Below are positions 27,934 to 36,783 of a stretch of DNA of 64,000 nt, one piece after another. The notes under the pieces are model-generated. The model did not search any database. It had not been told where the DNA came from and saw nothing but the letters and a program-made list of their open reading frames with translations. The DNA lies in the NCBI RefSeq assembly GCF_010122465.1, contig NZ_WLZY01000005.1, positions 458,473 through 522,472 on the forward strand, in the 5' to 3' direction. Within the stretch, counting starts at the first letter, position 1; each line of letters opens with the position of its first letter. This DNA is from Phytoactinopolyspora mesophila (GTDB lineage: Bacteria; Actinomycetota; Actinomycetes; Jiangellales; Jiangellaceae). The translations under genes were made by a program, and so were the position numbers.

Positions 27934-28556
27934 GGCGCGGTCACCTCAGCTAATGCACGCAGGATGAGAACGGTGGAGGCGGCCCCGGGATCCTCGTGGC
28001 CGATACTGCGTTTGCCGAGATAGCTTGCGCGGCCTTTCCGGGCCTGCATCGGTATTGTCTCGGCCAGCCCGGCCTCGGCGGCCTTCGTGGCATTGACGGC
28101 GGCGGTGTGCAGGTCGGACGTGCTGCGAGCTGCTTCCTGGAACGCGGCGACGGCGGGAGCCAGCGCGTCCACCATGGTCTTGTCGCCGTGTAAGGCTCCG
28201 CCGAGTTCCTCGATGCCCCGGAGCATCGCTTCGAGCGCATCGGCTACCGCGGTGACGTCGCCCTCGTCGCGTAGTTCTTTGCCGAACTGCCGGAACCCGT
28301 TGCCGTACAACGGCCCGGACGCTCCGCCGGTCTTGGAGATCAGCGCGCGCCCGGCGGTGATCAGCGTCTTTGCGGCGCTGTCCGGCGTCTTCTCGTCGAT
28401 GTCAACGACGGCCGCGAGCAGGCCACGCGTCAAGTTGGCGCCGTGGTCGCCATCGCCGATCTCGGCGTCCAGCCGGGTGAGGCGTGGCTCGTCGGTGCGC
28501 ACCAATTCCGCGGCGCGGCTGACCCAGGCGATGGCCGTAGCTGTGTCGAGGATCAT
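27930..28556 (-). CDS. dhaL: Dihydroxyacetone kinase ADP-binding subunit DhaL
   Basis: This 208-residue all-helical subunit holds ADP as a cofactor that is rephosphorylated by DhaM. The metal- and nucleotide-binding motif EIGDGDHGANLTRGL is near residue 30, and GGASGPLYGNGF follows. The C-terminal RKGRASYLGKRSIGHEDPGAAS is fully conserved in type. Single base between its start and the dhaK stop region indicates tight coupling. Together with DhaK it forms dihydroxyacetone phosphate, linking glycerol or triose metabolism to glycolysis. Confidence 0.94.
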   Translation of the reverse strand: MILDTATAIAWVSRAAELVRTDEPRLTRLDAEIGDGDHGANLTRGLLAAVVDIDEKTPDSAAKTLITAGRALISKTGGASGPLYGNGFRQFGKELRDEGDVTAVADALEAMLRGIEELGGALHGDKTMVDALAPAVAAFQEAARSTSDLHTAAVNATKAAEAGLAETIPMQARKGRASYLGKRSIGHEDPGAASTVLILRALAEVTAP

Positions 28557-28557
28557 G

Positions 28558-29547
28558 TCACATCCCCCACCTCAGCGCGGGGGTGGAGACCGGTGCGTCC
28601 CATAGCCGGGCCAGCTCGTCGGTCAGCGACGTGACGGTGATCGAGAAACCGGCTTGGTCGAGGCTGGTGATGTAGTTGCCGACCAGGCTGCGTGCGACCG
28701 TAATGCCGTGACCGTTCAACCACTCGTCCGCCTCTGCGTATGCGCCGTACAGCTCGATGAGTGGTGTGCCTCCGTGGCCGTTCATGATGACCAGGACATC
28801 GCCGGAGATCGGCCGGTCGGCGTGGATGGCGTCCAGCGCGTAGGCGACCAGATCCCGTACGGGCGCGATCTCCCCGCGTTCACGTCCGGGTTCGCCGTGG
28901 ATACCGACTCCCAGCTCGATCTCGTTCTCGGCGAGATCGAAACCAGGCTTGCCGGCAGCCGGGACCGTGCCGGCGTGCAACGCGATACCGAATGAACGAG
29001 AGCGTTCGTTGACCTCGGTGGCCAGCTGGGCGACCGTGTCGAGATCGGCGCCTTCTTCGGCGGCCGCTCCCGCGACCTTCTCGACGACGATCGTCCCGCC
29101 GGTGCCGCGTCGGCCGGCGGTGAATGTGGAGTCCTCGACCGCGACGTCGTCGTTGGTGACCACCGAAACGACCCGGATGTCCTCGTCTTCGGCCAGCTCG
29201 GCCGCCATCCGGAAGTTGAGGACATCGCCGGTGTAGTTCTTCACGATGTGCAGGACACCCTGGCCGGAGTCGGCCGCCTGGGTGGCGGCGATGATCTGGT
29301 CTGGAACCGGGGAGGTGTAGACCTCGCCGGGGGCGGCGGCGTCGAGCATGCCGTGCCCGACGTACCCGCCGTGCAGGGGCTCGTGACCGGAACCGCCGCC
29401 CGAGACGAGCCCGACCTTGCTCGTGGCCCGCTCAGCGCGCGAAATGATGCGGTTCTCGATGTCGACGGCGAGGCCGGGATGCGCAGCGGCCACACCACGC
29501 AACGCATCCGGGATGACAGTGTCTGGGGAGTTGATCAGCTTCTTCAT
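28558..29547 (-). CDS. dhaK: Dihydroxyacetone kinase substrate-binding subunit DhaK
   Basis: This 329-residue subunit binds dihydroxyacetone covalently. Motifs: KVGLVSGGGSGHEPLHGGYVG, NYTGDVLNF, and GVGIHGEPG with the His thought to form the hemiaminal with substrate. I choose the ATG at 29547 (MKKLINSPDTVIPDALRG), which matches the family start and has GGAG upstream; the frame opens at 29619. It is the first gene of dhaKLM. The promoter must be in 29548-29834, shared divergently with the sigma factor gene, although no clear site is visible. Confidence 0.94.
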   Translation of the reverse strand: MKKLINSPDTVIPDALRGVAAAHPGLAVDIENRIISRAERATSKVGLVSGGGSGHEPLHGGYVGHGMLDAAAPGEVYTSPVPDQIIAATQAADSGQGVLHIVKNYTGDVLNFRMAAELAEDEDIRVVSVVTNDDVAVEDSTFTAGRRGTGGTIVVEKVAGAAAEEGADLDTVAQLATEVNERSRSFGIALHAGTVPAAGKPGFDLAENEIELGVGIHGEPGRERGEIAPVRDLVAYALDAIHADRPISGDVLVIMNGHGGTPLIELYGAYAEADEWLNGHGITVARSLVGNYITSLDQAGFSITVTSLTDELARLWDAPVSTPALRWGM

Positions 29548-29834
29548 CGAACGCTCCAACTCTGAGCTCGGCGACTTGTCCGGCCGCTTCAGCTGGTCCG
29601 GAACCACTCGTAGCCTCACCCTACGCCCGAATTGCCAAGATCATCGGTACTTGCGGCCATCATTCCCACCCGGCGACGCGCCGGCGGCGGGGTATGAGCA
29701 GGCTCTCGAGGATCGGGCGGCCGTGCGACACAACCGGACGAGGTGGCCCGGGCGTCTGCATGGTAGAGGCATCAATCGAAGACGGGACGGATCCGGCACG
29801 ATGCGTTCGATGCGGAACGGTAGGGGCGGTGCAG

Positions 29835-30419
29835 ATGAGAGAAGAGCTGCGGGAGTCGTTCGTCGCCATGGCGACGAGTGAACTGAACCAGCTTCGGCGC
29901 TTCGCGTATGCGGTGTGCGGTGACTGGCACCGGGCCGACGACCTCGTGCAGGCCGCGCTGGAGCGGATGTATGTCGCCTGGCCACGTGCACACGATGTCG
30001 GCGACCACGGTGCGTATGCCCGTAAGGTGCTGGTGCGGCTGGCGATCAGTGAGACACGCCGGCCATGGTGGCGCCGGGAACGCGTCGCCGACAACATGCC
30101 GGAGACCTCCGGCGCCGATATCGCAGCTGATGCCGCCGAACGCCACGATCTCGCGCAGGCGCTGGCCGGGCTGACAGCCAAGCAGCGGGCGATCGTCGTG
30201 TTGCGCTTCATGGAAGACCGGACCGTGGCCGACGTCGCGCAGATCCTGGGTATTGCGCCCGGCACCGTGAAGCGGCAGAGCCACGACGCCATCGGCCATC
30301 TCCGGCGCCACCTTTTGTCAAACGATGCTGTCGCACCAGCGACGGCTGATGAGCGCTCGGGCTCAGCCAGTCCAGCAGATCGAACTGGCGCCCACGGTGC
30401 CACAGGCGGAGGGATCTAA
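29835..30419 (+). CDS. ECF RNA polymerase sigma factor, SigE family (actinobacterial)
   Basis: This 194-residue ECF sigma factor has region 2 FAYAVCGDWHRADDLVQAALERMYVAWPR (about residues 22-50) and region 4 ALAGLTAKQRAIVVLRFMEDRTVADVAQILGIAPGTVKRQ (about 113-152). The tail after region 4 is Ser/Ala-rich. The ATG at 29835 starts the recognisable protein; the frame is open further upstream to 29694 but that part looks non-homologous. It is followed after 2 bases by a membrane protein gene, the usual arrangement for this sigma type. Confidence 0.87.
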   Translation: MREELRESFVAMATSELNQLRRFAYAVCGDWHRADDLVQAALERMYVAWPRAHDVGDHGAYARKVLVRLAISETRRPWWRRERVADNMPETSGADIAADAAERHDLAQALAGLTAKQRAIVVLRFMEDRTVADVAQILGIAPGTVKRQSHDAIGHLRRHLLSNDAVAPATADERSGSASPADRTGAHGATGGGI

Positions 30420-30421
30420 CG

Positions 30422-31036
30422 ATGGAAGACGTACTCCAGAAGTTGCGTTCGGCAGACGAGCGCACCTCGCCACCGCGCGCATTCGATTTGGAAGCGACTG
30501 TTCGACGTGGACAGGCGAGACTGCGGCGGCGCCGGTTCGTCCAGGCGAGCGTGGGGGTCGCGGCCGTCGTCGGAGCCGTGGCCGGAGCGTTCGTGGTCAC
30601 CCCATTGTCCGGGGGTAGCGGCGAGTTGACGGCTGCCGGCGACCCCTCGCCCGAGGACGCCTTGAGCCTGTTGGCGGAGCCCGCGGGGATTGACGACGAA
30701 CTGCCAGCGATGCTGGGTGAACAGGTAAGCCAACAAGGACTGGTTGCCTCGACGGCCCGAGTGGTCACGGAAACGGAGGACACCAAGTTCTGGGCCGCGG
30801 TCAATCTTCGCGGTGAGATCTGCTTCGTGGCGTACACCAAGCACCCGTACAACCGGTCAGCGACAGGTTGCGCTGAAGTTGCGGCTTTCCTGGACGACGG
30901 ACTCGCGATTCCGGCCGGCCCATCGCCGAGATGGGGAGATGCTTTGCTCGTGCCGGATGGATACGAGCTAAGTGCTGGCCAAGCCGCGGACAGGACACTC
31001 GTCACGCCGAACCTGGCCGTCCCCCGTGACGAGTGA
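30422..31036 (+). CDS. Single-pass membrane protein paired with the ECF sigma factor (anti-sigma candidate)
   Basis: This 204-residue protein has a 40-residue cytoplasmic part, a basic stop (RRRRF), one membrane helix at about residues 40-60 (ASVGVAAVVGAVAGAFVV) and an extracytoplasmic domain with two Cys (residues about 135 and 150) that could form a disulfide. No ZAS zinc motif (HxxxCxxC) is present. The tight linkage and topology suggest it modulates the sigma factor, as described for SigE-family partners, but the fold is not recognised. Function unproven. Confidence 0.7.
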   Translation: MEDVLQKLRSADERTSPPRAFDLEATVRRGQARLRRRRFVQASVGVAAVVGAVAGAFVVTPLSGGSGELTAAGDPSPEDALSLLAEPAGIDDELPAMLGEQVSQQGLVASTARVVTETEDTKFWAAVNLRGEICFVAYTKHPYNRSATGCAEVAAFLDDGLAIPAGPSPRWGDALLVPDGYELSAGQAADRTLVTPNLAVPRDE

Positions 31037-31127
31037 CCCGCATCCTGCTCCCAGCCCCCGGTGATCATCAGCGCATTGTCGCTGTTGGATCGCCTTGAAT
31101 GGGTGTGCGGAGGTGGAGCTCCGGACG

Positions 31128-31310
31128 TTAAGCGGCCGCTTGCTCGTGCGGCGTGACGACAGGCCACTCGTTGTCGACCTGGCCCAGATTGTTGCTGTAG
31201 TTGGTCAGGATGTTCACGGCCACGTGGCCGACGGTCTCGATGGTCGCGTGGGTGCGGGCGTCGTCGCTGTGGCCGTGCCCGCAGTCATGGTGAGGCACGA
31301 GAAAACCCAC
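31128..31310 (-). CDS. Small His-rich protein or gene remnant downstream of coxG
   Basis: A 60-codon frame with GTG start begins 9 bases after the coxG stop. Third positions are strongly G/C as in real genes here. The N-terminus is His/Cys/Asp-rich (PHHDCGHGHSDD) and the rest (VGHVAVNILTNYSNNLGQV) looks helical. I do not recognise it. It could be a small metal-binding partner of the cox operon or the end of a decayed gene. The rest of 31037-31319 holds only a partial GTGATCATCAGCGCATTGT repeat. Confidence 0.4.
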   Translation of the reverse strand: MGFLVPHHDCGHGHSDDARTHATIETVGHVAVNILTNYSNNLGQVDNEWPVVTPHEQAAA

Positions 31311-31314
31311 CGAA

Positions 31315-31327
31315 CATGATCATTTAG
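31315..31327. repeat. CATGATCATTTAG motif, copy 1
   Basis: This 13-base sequence overlaps the coxG stop codon and recurs exactly at 58854-58866, just after the HAD phosphatase gene. Confidence 0.5.
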
Positions 31328-32084
31328 AGCGGCGGCGGAGGATGATCCAGAGCAGGATGGCGAGCAGGGCGGCGCCGGCGGCGTAAGGACCGTACCGGCG
31401 CAGGGCATCCTGGGCGCCGGTGATCTCGAGCAGATCGATCGGTTCGACCTCGAACTCGGCGTTCTCGGCCTCGGCTTCCTCGACCGCTGCGCGTTCGGGA
31501 TGCGCGAATCGGCCAGTCTCGGCTCTGGTGCCGCTGGGAGCAGCTGGGCTGCTCGCCGCGTCGCTGCCGCTCGCCGTGGCGGGGGCTGCTTCCGTAGCCT
31601 GGCCCGAGGTGGATGTTGTGGGGGTGCCGGCTTGCTGGCCGGTGTCGCCCAGCGTCGTGGCGAGGCAGTCGGAGAACTGCCCTAGCAGCTTCCCGCCGAC
31701 GTCGTTCAGCATCCCCCGGCCGAACTGCGCCGGGCGTCCGGTGATGCGCAGGTCGGTGGTCACGTTCACGTGAGTGGAGTCACCGTCGGCCACCATGCTC
31801 GCGGTCACGGTCGCCGCGGCCGTGCCGGAGCCCCGAGCCTCTTTGCCTGAAGCCTCCATGACGACGCGGTGAGCGGCATCGTCGGTCTCGATGAACCGGC
31901 CGGTGCCACGGTAGAGGAGTGAGATGGGGCCGAGCTTGACCTTGACCGAGCCGCTGAAGGTCTCGCCGTCGAACTCGTCGAGTGTGGCACCCGGCATACA
32001 CGGCGCCACTCGCGGCACATCGAGCAGTACCTTCCAGGCATCGGCGATCGGCACCGGAACGGTGAACTGGTGATCCAGCTGCAT
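31320..32084 (-). CDS. CoxG-like SRPBCC protein with C-terminal membrane anchor
   Basis: This 254-residue protein has an N-terminal SRPBCC/CoxG domain (about 1-145: FTVPVPIADAWKVLLDVPRVAPCMPGA) and a Thr/Ser/Ala-rich linker. A single membrane helix lies at about 232-249, followed by RRRSK. CoxG recruits or matures membrane-bound carbon monoxide dehydrogenase-type molybdenum hydroxylases. Here it follows coxS-L-M in the same direction but after a 197-base gap with palindromic repeats, so it may have its own promoter. The tail anchor supports a role at the membrane. Confidence 0.88.
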   Translation of the reverse strand: MQLDHQFTVPVPIADAWKVLLDVPRVAPCMPGATLDEFDGETFSGSVKVKLGPISLLYRGTGRFIETDDAAHRVVMEASGKEARGSGTAAATVTASMVADGDSTHVNVTTDLRITGRPAQFGRGMLNDVGGKLLGQFSDCLATTLGDTGQQAGTPTTSTSGQATEAAPATASGSDAASSPAAPSGTRAETGRFAHPERAAVEEAEAENAEFEVEPIDLLEITGAQDALRRYGPYAAGAALLAILLWIILRRRSK

Positions 32085-32165
32085 GTCTTCCCTCTCCCTC
32101 TTCCGATTTACGGGCTCCGGCTGAGCGCGACGCGCGCGTGCAGGGCTGTTCCTGCCCGCGTACGC

Positions 32166-32286
32166 GGTGATCGTGAGCAGATATCTGTGCTTGTCCTCTG
32201 TGATCGTGAGCGGATCGCTGTCGCCAGAGCGACATAAATCTGCTCACGATCACTGACGATGAGGGCGGATGCTGCTCACGATCACC
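32166..32286. repeat. Nested palindromes (GGTGATCGTGAGCAG family)
   Basis: GGTGATCGTGAGCAG at 32166-32180 is repeated as its exact reverse complement at 32272-32286. An inner pair, GTGATCGTGAGCGGAT near 32201-32216 and ATCTGCTCACGATCAC at 32238-32253, lies inside. They fill the coxM-coxG gap. They could stop or slow transcription between the two genes. Confidence 0.75.
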
Positions 32287-33139
32287 GAGATGTTGCGGCA
32301 GCCTGCAGGGCACGGCGAGTGAGCACCGTCGCCAGGTGGGCTCTGTACTCAGCCGATGCCGATACATCGCCGGTGGGGGAGGTACCTTCACCTGCCCGTT
32401 CCGCGGCCGCTTGTAGCGCGCCCTGCTCCGCTGGTGCGCCGACCATGGCCTCTTCGACGGCGTGCGCCCGGATGGGGGTGGGGCCCATGTTGGTCAGCGC
32501 GACGCGTGCCTCGGCGATATCGCCGTTGGACCGGCGAACCGCTGCCGCCACTCCGACCATGGCCCACGCTTGGGCCATTCGGTTGAACTTCTCGTAGTGC
32601 GTGCCCCACCCGGTGAGCTTCGGCACGCGCACCGACACCAGCAGCTCGTCGGGCTCCATGGCGGTGGTGAGGTAGTCCACGAAGAACTCCGACGCCGGCA
32701 CCGACCGGCGCCCCGACGGCCCCGCGACCTCGAACGAGGCATCGAGCGCGGATGCCACGCTGGGCAGATCGCCGGCCGGGTCGGCGTGCGCCAGCGAACC
32801 GCCGAAGGTGCCCAGGTGGCGGACCTGGCGGTCGGCGACCGTGGCCGTGGCCTGAGCGATCAGCGGAGCGTGTTCCTGGACGAGAGAACTCTTCATGACG
32901 TCGTCATGGGTGGTCATAGCGCCGATGACGAGAGCATCGCCGTCGTCGTGGATGCCACGCATCGCATCCACAGCGCCGAGGTCGACGAGAGTGGTGGGCA
33001 CGGCGAAACGCAGCCTGAGCATCGGGATCAGGCTTTGCCCTCCGGCCAGGACCTTGGCGTCCTCGCCGCCGTCAGCGAGCGCCCGGACGGCGTCGTCGAC
33101 ACTTGTGGGCCGGGTGTAGTCGAATGCGGCCGGGATCAT
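32282..33139 (-). CDS. Molybdenum hydroxylase FAD-binding medium subunit (CoxM-type)
   Basis: This 285-residue FAD-binding subunit passes electrons from the iron-sulfur subunit to the acceptor. Both FAD motifs are present: LAGGQSLIPMLRLR (about 32-45) and LGTFGGSLAHADPAGDLP (about 108-125). The start ATG overlaps the end of the large-subunit gene by ATGA. Gene order S, L, M is that of form II (BMS-type) clusters, whereas canonical CO dehydrogenase genes are ordered M, S, L. Length is normal. Confidence 0.93.
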   Translation of the reverse strand: MIPAAFDYTRPTSVDDAVRALADGGEDAKVLAGGQSLIPMLRLRFAVPTTLVDLGAVDAMRGIHDDGDALVIGAMTTHDDVMKSSLVQEHAPLIAQATATVADRQVRHLGTFGGSLAHADPAGDLPSVASALDASFEVAGPSGRRSVPASEFFVDYLTTAMEPDELLVSVRVPKLTGWGTHYEKFNRMAQAWAMVGVAAAVRRSNGDIAEARVALTNMGPTPIRAHAVEEAMVGAPAEQGALQAAAERAGEGTSPTGDVSASAEYRAHLATVLTRRALQAAATSR

Positions 33140-35529
33140 GACCGCTCACCCCCATCGGTAGCGCTGCGAATGGCCTGCCACACCCGCTCTGGTGTACACG
33201 GCATCTGCACGTCGGAGACGCCGAGCGGGCGAAGCGCGTCGACGACGGCATTGACGACGGCCGGTGTCGAGGCGATGGTGCCGGCCTCTCCGACACCCTT
33301 GGCTCCGAGCGGATGCCCGGGGGCCGGTGTCTCGGTGCGGTCGGTGACGAACTCGGGCAGGTCCGCCGAACTGGGAACGGTGTAGTCCACGAACGTGCCG
33401 GTCAATAGGTTTCCGTCGGCGTCGTAGACAGCTCCTTCGAATAGCGCCTGGGCCATGCCCTGGGCGATCCCGCCGTGTACCTGCCCCTCCACGATCATCG
33501 GGTTGACCACTCGACCGACGTCGTCGACCGCGACGTACTTGCGGATCCGTACGTGGCCGGTCTCGGTGTCGACCTCGGCCGCGCACAGGTGCGTGCCGTG
33601 CGGGAAGGAGAAGTTGTCCGGGTCGAACGTGGCGTCGGCATCGAGCGTGGGCTCGACTCCGTCTGGCATCTCGTGCGACGTGAACACCGCGAGCGCGCAG
33701 TCCGCGAGTGTCTTGCCGGTTCCAGGTGTGCCCTTGATGCGGTACTGGCCCTCGGCGAACTCGAGGTCGGCTGGGTCGCATTCGAGCAGGTGCGCCGCGA
33801 TCGGCCGGGCCTTGTCGACGACCTTCTGGCAGGCCTGCACCAGCGCGATGCCGCCGACGGCGAGTGAGCGGGAGCCGTATGTGTCCAGACCCTTGTGGGA
33901 TGTTCGGGTGTCCCCGTGCAGAACCTCGACATCCTCGAACGGCACCCCCAGCTGGTCGGCGACGATCTGGCTCCACGCGGTCTCGTGTCCCTGGCCGTGC
34001 GGCGAGGTGCCTGTCACGACTTCGACCTTCCCGGTCGGCAGCATCCGGACCGCCGCGTTCTCCCAGCCGCCGGCCCCGTAGCGCAACTGCCCGAGGATCC
34101 TGGACGGGGCCAGTCCGCACATCTCGGTGTACGTGGAAACTCCGATGCCGAGCTGGACAGGGTCACCGGAGTCGCGACGTTGTTGCTGTTCGCGACGGAG
34201 CTCGTCGTAGCCAAGCAGGCCGAGGGCTTTGTCGGTGGCGGCCTCGTAGTTGCCGGAGTCGTAGGTGAGGCCGGCAACGGTGCTGAAGGGGAACTCGTCG
34301 TGATTGATCCAGTTCCTCCGTCGCACCTCGATTGGATCCATGCCGAGCTCGTTGGCGAGCTCGTCCATGATCCGCTCGATCGCGTAGGTGGCTTCCGGCC
34401 GCCCGGCGCCGCGGTAGGCGTCGGTCTTGGTGGTGTTGGTGAACACACCCGAGCATTCGAACCGATAGGCCGGGATCTTGTAGATCGCGTTGAACATGAA
34501 GGCGCCGAGGATCGGCACTCCGGGGGTGACGATGCCGAGGTATGCGCCCATGTTCGCGAGCAGTTTCACCGACAACCCGGTGACGGTGCCGTCGCGCCGG
34601 GCACTGAGCGTGATGTCCTGGATCTGGTCGCGTCCGTGATGTGCCGAGAGCATCGACTCGGAGCGCGATTCCACGTACTTGACTGGGCGCCCGAGCCTGC
34701 GGGCGGCGGCGAATGCGATGAACTCCTCCGGCGTGATCTGCAGTTTCCCGCCGAAACCGCCGCCGACGTCGGGGGCAATCACCCGGATCTTGTGTTCTGC
34801 CACTCCTGTGCACATCGCCAGCATGAGGCGCAGGATGTGCGGGATCTGAGTGGCCGACCACATGGTGATCTGCTCGCCTGTGGGGTCGACGACGACGCCA
34901 CGCGGCTCCATGAAGGCCGGGATCAGCCGCTGCTGAACGTAGCGCCGGTTGATCACGAGCTCCGCCTCGGACTCCGCGTGCGTGACGGACTCCCCGGTGC
35001 CGGCCTCGGCGGAGTCGAAGATCCAGGTGTAGCTCTTGTTCGTCCCCTTCGCTTCGTGCACGAGCGGGGCGTCGTCGGCCAGGGCGGCTTCCATGTCCAA
35101 GACGACCGGCAGGGGTTCGTAGTCGATCTCGATGGCCTCCAGCGCGTCCAGGGCGCTGGCGCGGTCGCGGGCCGCGACCACGGCCACCGGCTCCCCGGTA
35201 TGGCGGACTTCGTCGACGGCCAGTGGGGGGTAGTCGGGCACCACGGTGTCTTCGGTGACCGGCCAGGCGCAGGCGAGCGTTCCTTGGATGTCGGCGATGT
35301 CCTGACCGCTGAAGGCGTCGATGGCTCCGGGGAGATGCCGCGCCGGGGCGACGTCGACATGGGTGATCCGGGCATGTGCCATGGGACTGCGCAGGATGGC
35401 CAGGTGCAGCATGCCTGGCAGGCTGATGTTCTCCGTCCACAACGTCCGGCCGGTGATCAGGCGAGCGTCTTCTTTGCGGCGCCGGTCCCGGCCGACCTCT
35501 GCGCCGGCATGTGGCTCGGTGACGGTCAT
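33136..35529 (-). CDS. Molybdenum hydroxylase large subunit, form II CoxL-like
   Basis: The 797-residue molybdopterin-binding catalytic subunit belongs to the xanthine oxidase family. The active-site loop reads AYRGAGR (residues 371-377), the form II signature, not AYxCSFR of true CO dehydrogenase. The catalytic Glu is residue 748 in GVGEAG. Cofactor segments DVGGGFGGK and [11 protein letters not shown] are present. It is therefore probably a hydroxylase of an unknown aldehyde or heterocycle. The start ATG at 35529 is chosen for AGGAGGTGACGAC upstream and the overlap with the small-subunit gene; the frame remains open to 35670. Confidence 0.93.
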   Translation of the reverse strand: MTVTEPHAGAEVGRDRRRKEDARLITGRTLWTENISLPGMLHLAILRSPMAHARITHVDVAPARHLPGAIDAFSGQDIADIQGTLACAWPVTEDTVVPDYPPLAVDEVRHTGEPVAVVAARDRASALDALEAIEIDYEPLPVVLDMEAALADDAPLVHEAKGTNKSYTWIFDSAEAGTGESVTHAESEAELVINRRYVQQRLIPAFMEPRGVVVDPTGEQITMWSATQIPHILRLMLAMCTGVAEHKIRVIAPDVGGGFGGKLQITPEEFIAFAAARRLGRPVKYVESRSESMLSAHHGRDQIQDITLSARRDGTVTGLSVKLLANMGAYLGIVTPGVPILGAFMFNAIYKIPAYRFECSGVFTNTTKTDAYRGAGRPEATYAIERIMDELANELGMDPIEVRRRNWINHDEFPFSTVAGLTYDSGNYEAATDKALGLLGYDELRREQQQRRDSGDPVQLGIGVSTYTEMCGLAPSRILGQLRYGAGGWENAAVRMLPTGKVEVVTGTSPHGQGHETAWSQIVADQLGVPFEDVEVLHGDTRTSHKGLDTYGSRSLAVGGIALVQACQKVVDKARPIAAHLLECDPADLEFAEGQYRIKGTPGTGKTLADCALAVFTSHEMPDGVEPTLDADATFDPDNFSFPHGTHLCAAEVDTETGHVRIRKYVAVDDVGRVVNPMIVEGQVHGGIAQGMAQALFEGAVYDADGNLLTGTFVDYTVPSSADLPEFVTDRTETPAPGHPLGAKGVGEAGTIASTPAVVNAVVDALRPLGVSDVQMPCTPERVWQAIRSATDGGERS

Positions 35530-36071
35530 GTCGTCACCTCCTGGCTGGCGCCGGGCTGCGCGGGCTGTGACTGCTGGGCGGTTTCCGGAGTGGTGGGAAC
35601 GTCCGTGCGCATGGTCGAAGCGGCGTGCTGGACGGCGCGGACGATGTTCTGGTAGCCGGTGCACCTGCACAGGTTGCCCTCGAGGCCCTCGCGGATTTCC
35701 TCGTCACTGGGGTCGGGGTTCTCGTTGAGCAGGTCGACCGCGGCCATGATCATGCCGGGTGTGCAGAACCCGCACTGCAGCGCGTGGGTCTCGTGGAACG
35801 ACTGCTGGACCGGGTGTAGGGCACCACCTGGTGTGGACAATCCTTCGACCGTCGTGACGTCCATGCCGTCAGCCTGTGCCGCGAGGACAGTGCAGCTCTT
35901 GACGCTCTTCCCGGCCAGCAGGACCGTACATGAACCGCAGTTGCTCGTGTCGCAGCCGACAACCGTGCCGATTTTGCCGAGGCGCTCCCGTAGGTGGTGC
36001 ACGAGCAGGGTGCGGGGCTCGACATCGTCGTCGTATCGGACACCGTCGACCGTCATGCTGATTTTGGTCAT
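35526..36071 (-). CDS. Molybdenum hydroxylase [2Fe-2S] small subunit (CoxS-type)
   Basis: This 181-residue electron-transfer subunit has two [2Fe-2S] clusters. The plant-type ferredoxin site is [14 protein letters not shown]...SC (Cys 40, 45, 48 and 60) and the second is CGFCTPGM...NLCRCTGY. The C-terminus has a Gln/Pro/Thr-rich tail beyond the family core. ATG at 36071 with GAGGAGGG ahead is clearly the start. First gene of the coxS-L-M unit, with the promoter in 36072-36290. Confidence 0.93.
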   Translation of the reverse strand: MTKISMTVDGVRYDDDVEPRTLLVHHLRERLGKIGTVVGCDTSNCGSCTVLLAGKSVKSCTVLAAQADGMDVTTVEGLSTPGGALHPVQQSFHETHALQCGFCTPGMIMAAVDLLNENPDPSDEEIREGLEGNLCRCTGYQNIVRAVQHAASTMRTDVPTTPETAQQSQPAQPGASQEVTT

Positions 36072-36579
36072 AGGGCCCTCCTCCCGTACGCAGTGGCCGA
36101 TCGAAGACATGTCGGCCCGATGGTGCGCATCGGTCGGTCCCGCAGCGCGCTCCACCTCCTTGTGTCTGGCGATCTCCGATCCGCCTGACGGCGACCAGAT
36201 CCCGGTGCGCGCTTGTTGACACCAGCAAAGTCCACCGCGCCCGGTCACCGCAAGAGGTTCCGCCTATCTGTCTCGGGACACGCGTGTATTCGGTGATCGA
36301 CAGTGCGTTGTGGTCGCTGAGGGGTGATCATCAGGGCGTTGTGGTCGCGGGTTCACCACCACAACGCACTGTCGATCACCGGGTGTGGGGAGGCCTGGTG
36401 TGACGGGCGACACGGGCGCGTGTACTGGCGATCATGGGCAAGGACGCGCCAATATGGCGATTTGGATTGGTTTCTGCCGATTGGGCGTCAGGCTCAGCGG
36501 AGAACAATCCGCCAGAAGGAATCGGTCAGGCTCGCGGCAAGGGAGGCGCGGCACCTGCCTCGTCGCGAGGAGCACCGTC
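36072..36579. other. Gene-free stretch upstream of the cox unit
   Basis: No convincing gene lies here. Apart from the palindrome at 36291-36381, I see only ordinary high-GC sequence. The frames running through it show no coding bias. Confidence 0.6.
36291..36381. repeat. 24-bp perfect inverted repeat (GTGATC...CGTTGTGG family)
   Basis: CGGTGATCGACAGTGCGTTG(TGGT) at 36291-36314 pairs exactly with 36358-36381. A third, direct, imperfect copy (GGTGATCATCAGGGCGTTGT) lies in the loop at about 36323-36342. It is the same repeat family as 11090-11178. Confidence 0.85.
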
Positions 36580-36735
36580 ATGTTGTACGACTGCCCAGAA
36601 TGTGGGCTTCCTGCCGAAGTCACGGTCCGGGATCGTCTCCCGAGCACGGCCGGGCTGGTCGAGCACGTTGATGTCCACTGCGTGGCGCAACACCGGTTCG
36701 TCGGCCCCGCCGACTCCCTGCGCGTCCTGCTTTGA
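36580..36735 (+). CDS. Small zinc-ribbon-like protein
   Basis: The 51-residue frame has an ATG at 36580 and GAGGAG 8 bases ahead. It starts MLYDCPECGLPAEVTVRD and later has DVHCVAQHRF, so one CPxC pair plus Cys and His could bind zinc. It is short, isolated and of unknown role. The ribosome site and the ordered Cys/His spacing support a real gene; the longer frame upstream to 36385 does not look coding. Confidence 0.6.
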   Translation: MLYDCPECGLPAEVTVRDRLPSTAGLVEHVDVHCVAQHRFVGPADSLRVLL

Positions 36736-36783
36736 GCTGCGTTTCGGACGTGACGGCGGCCGGGCGGTTCGCTTTCTCAGCGA

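Noticed and set aside
29694..29834. N-terminal extension of the sigma factor
   Set aside because: The 47 extra residues do not look like sigma region 1 or 2 and no ribosome site supports that start.
33136..35529. Aerobic carbon monoxide dehydrogenase large subunit
   Set aside because: The active-site loop is AYRGAGR, not AYxCSFR, so CO oxidation is not supported.
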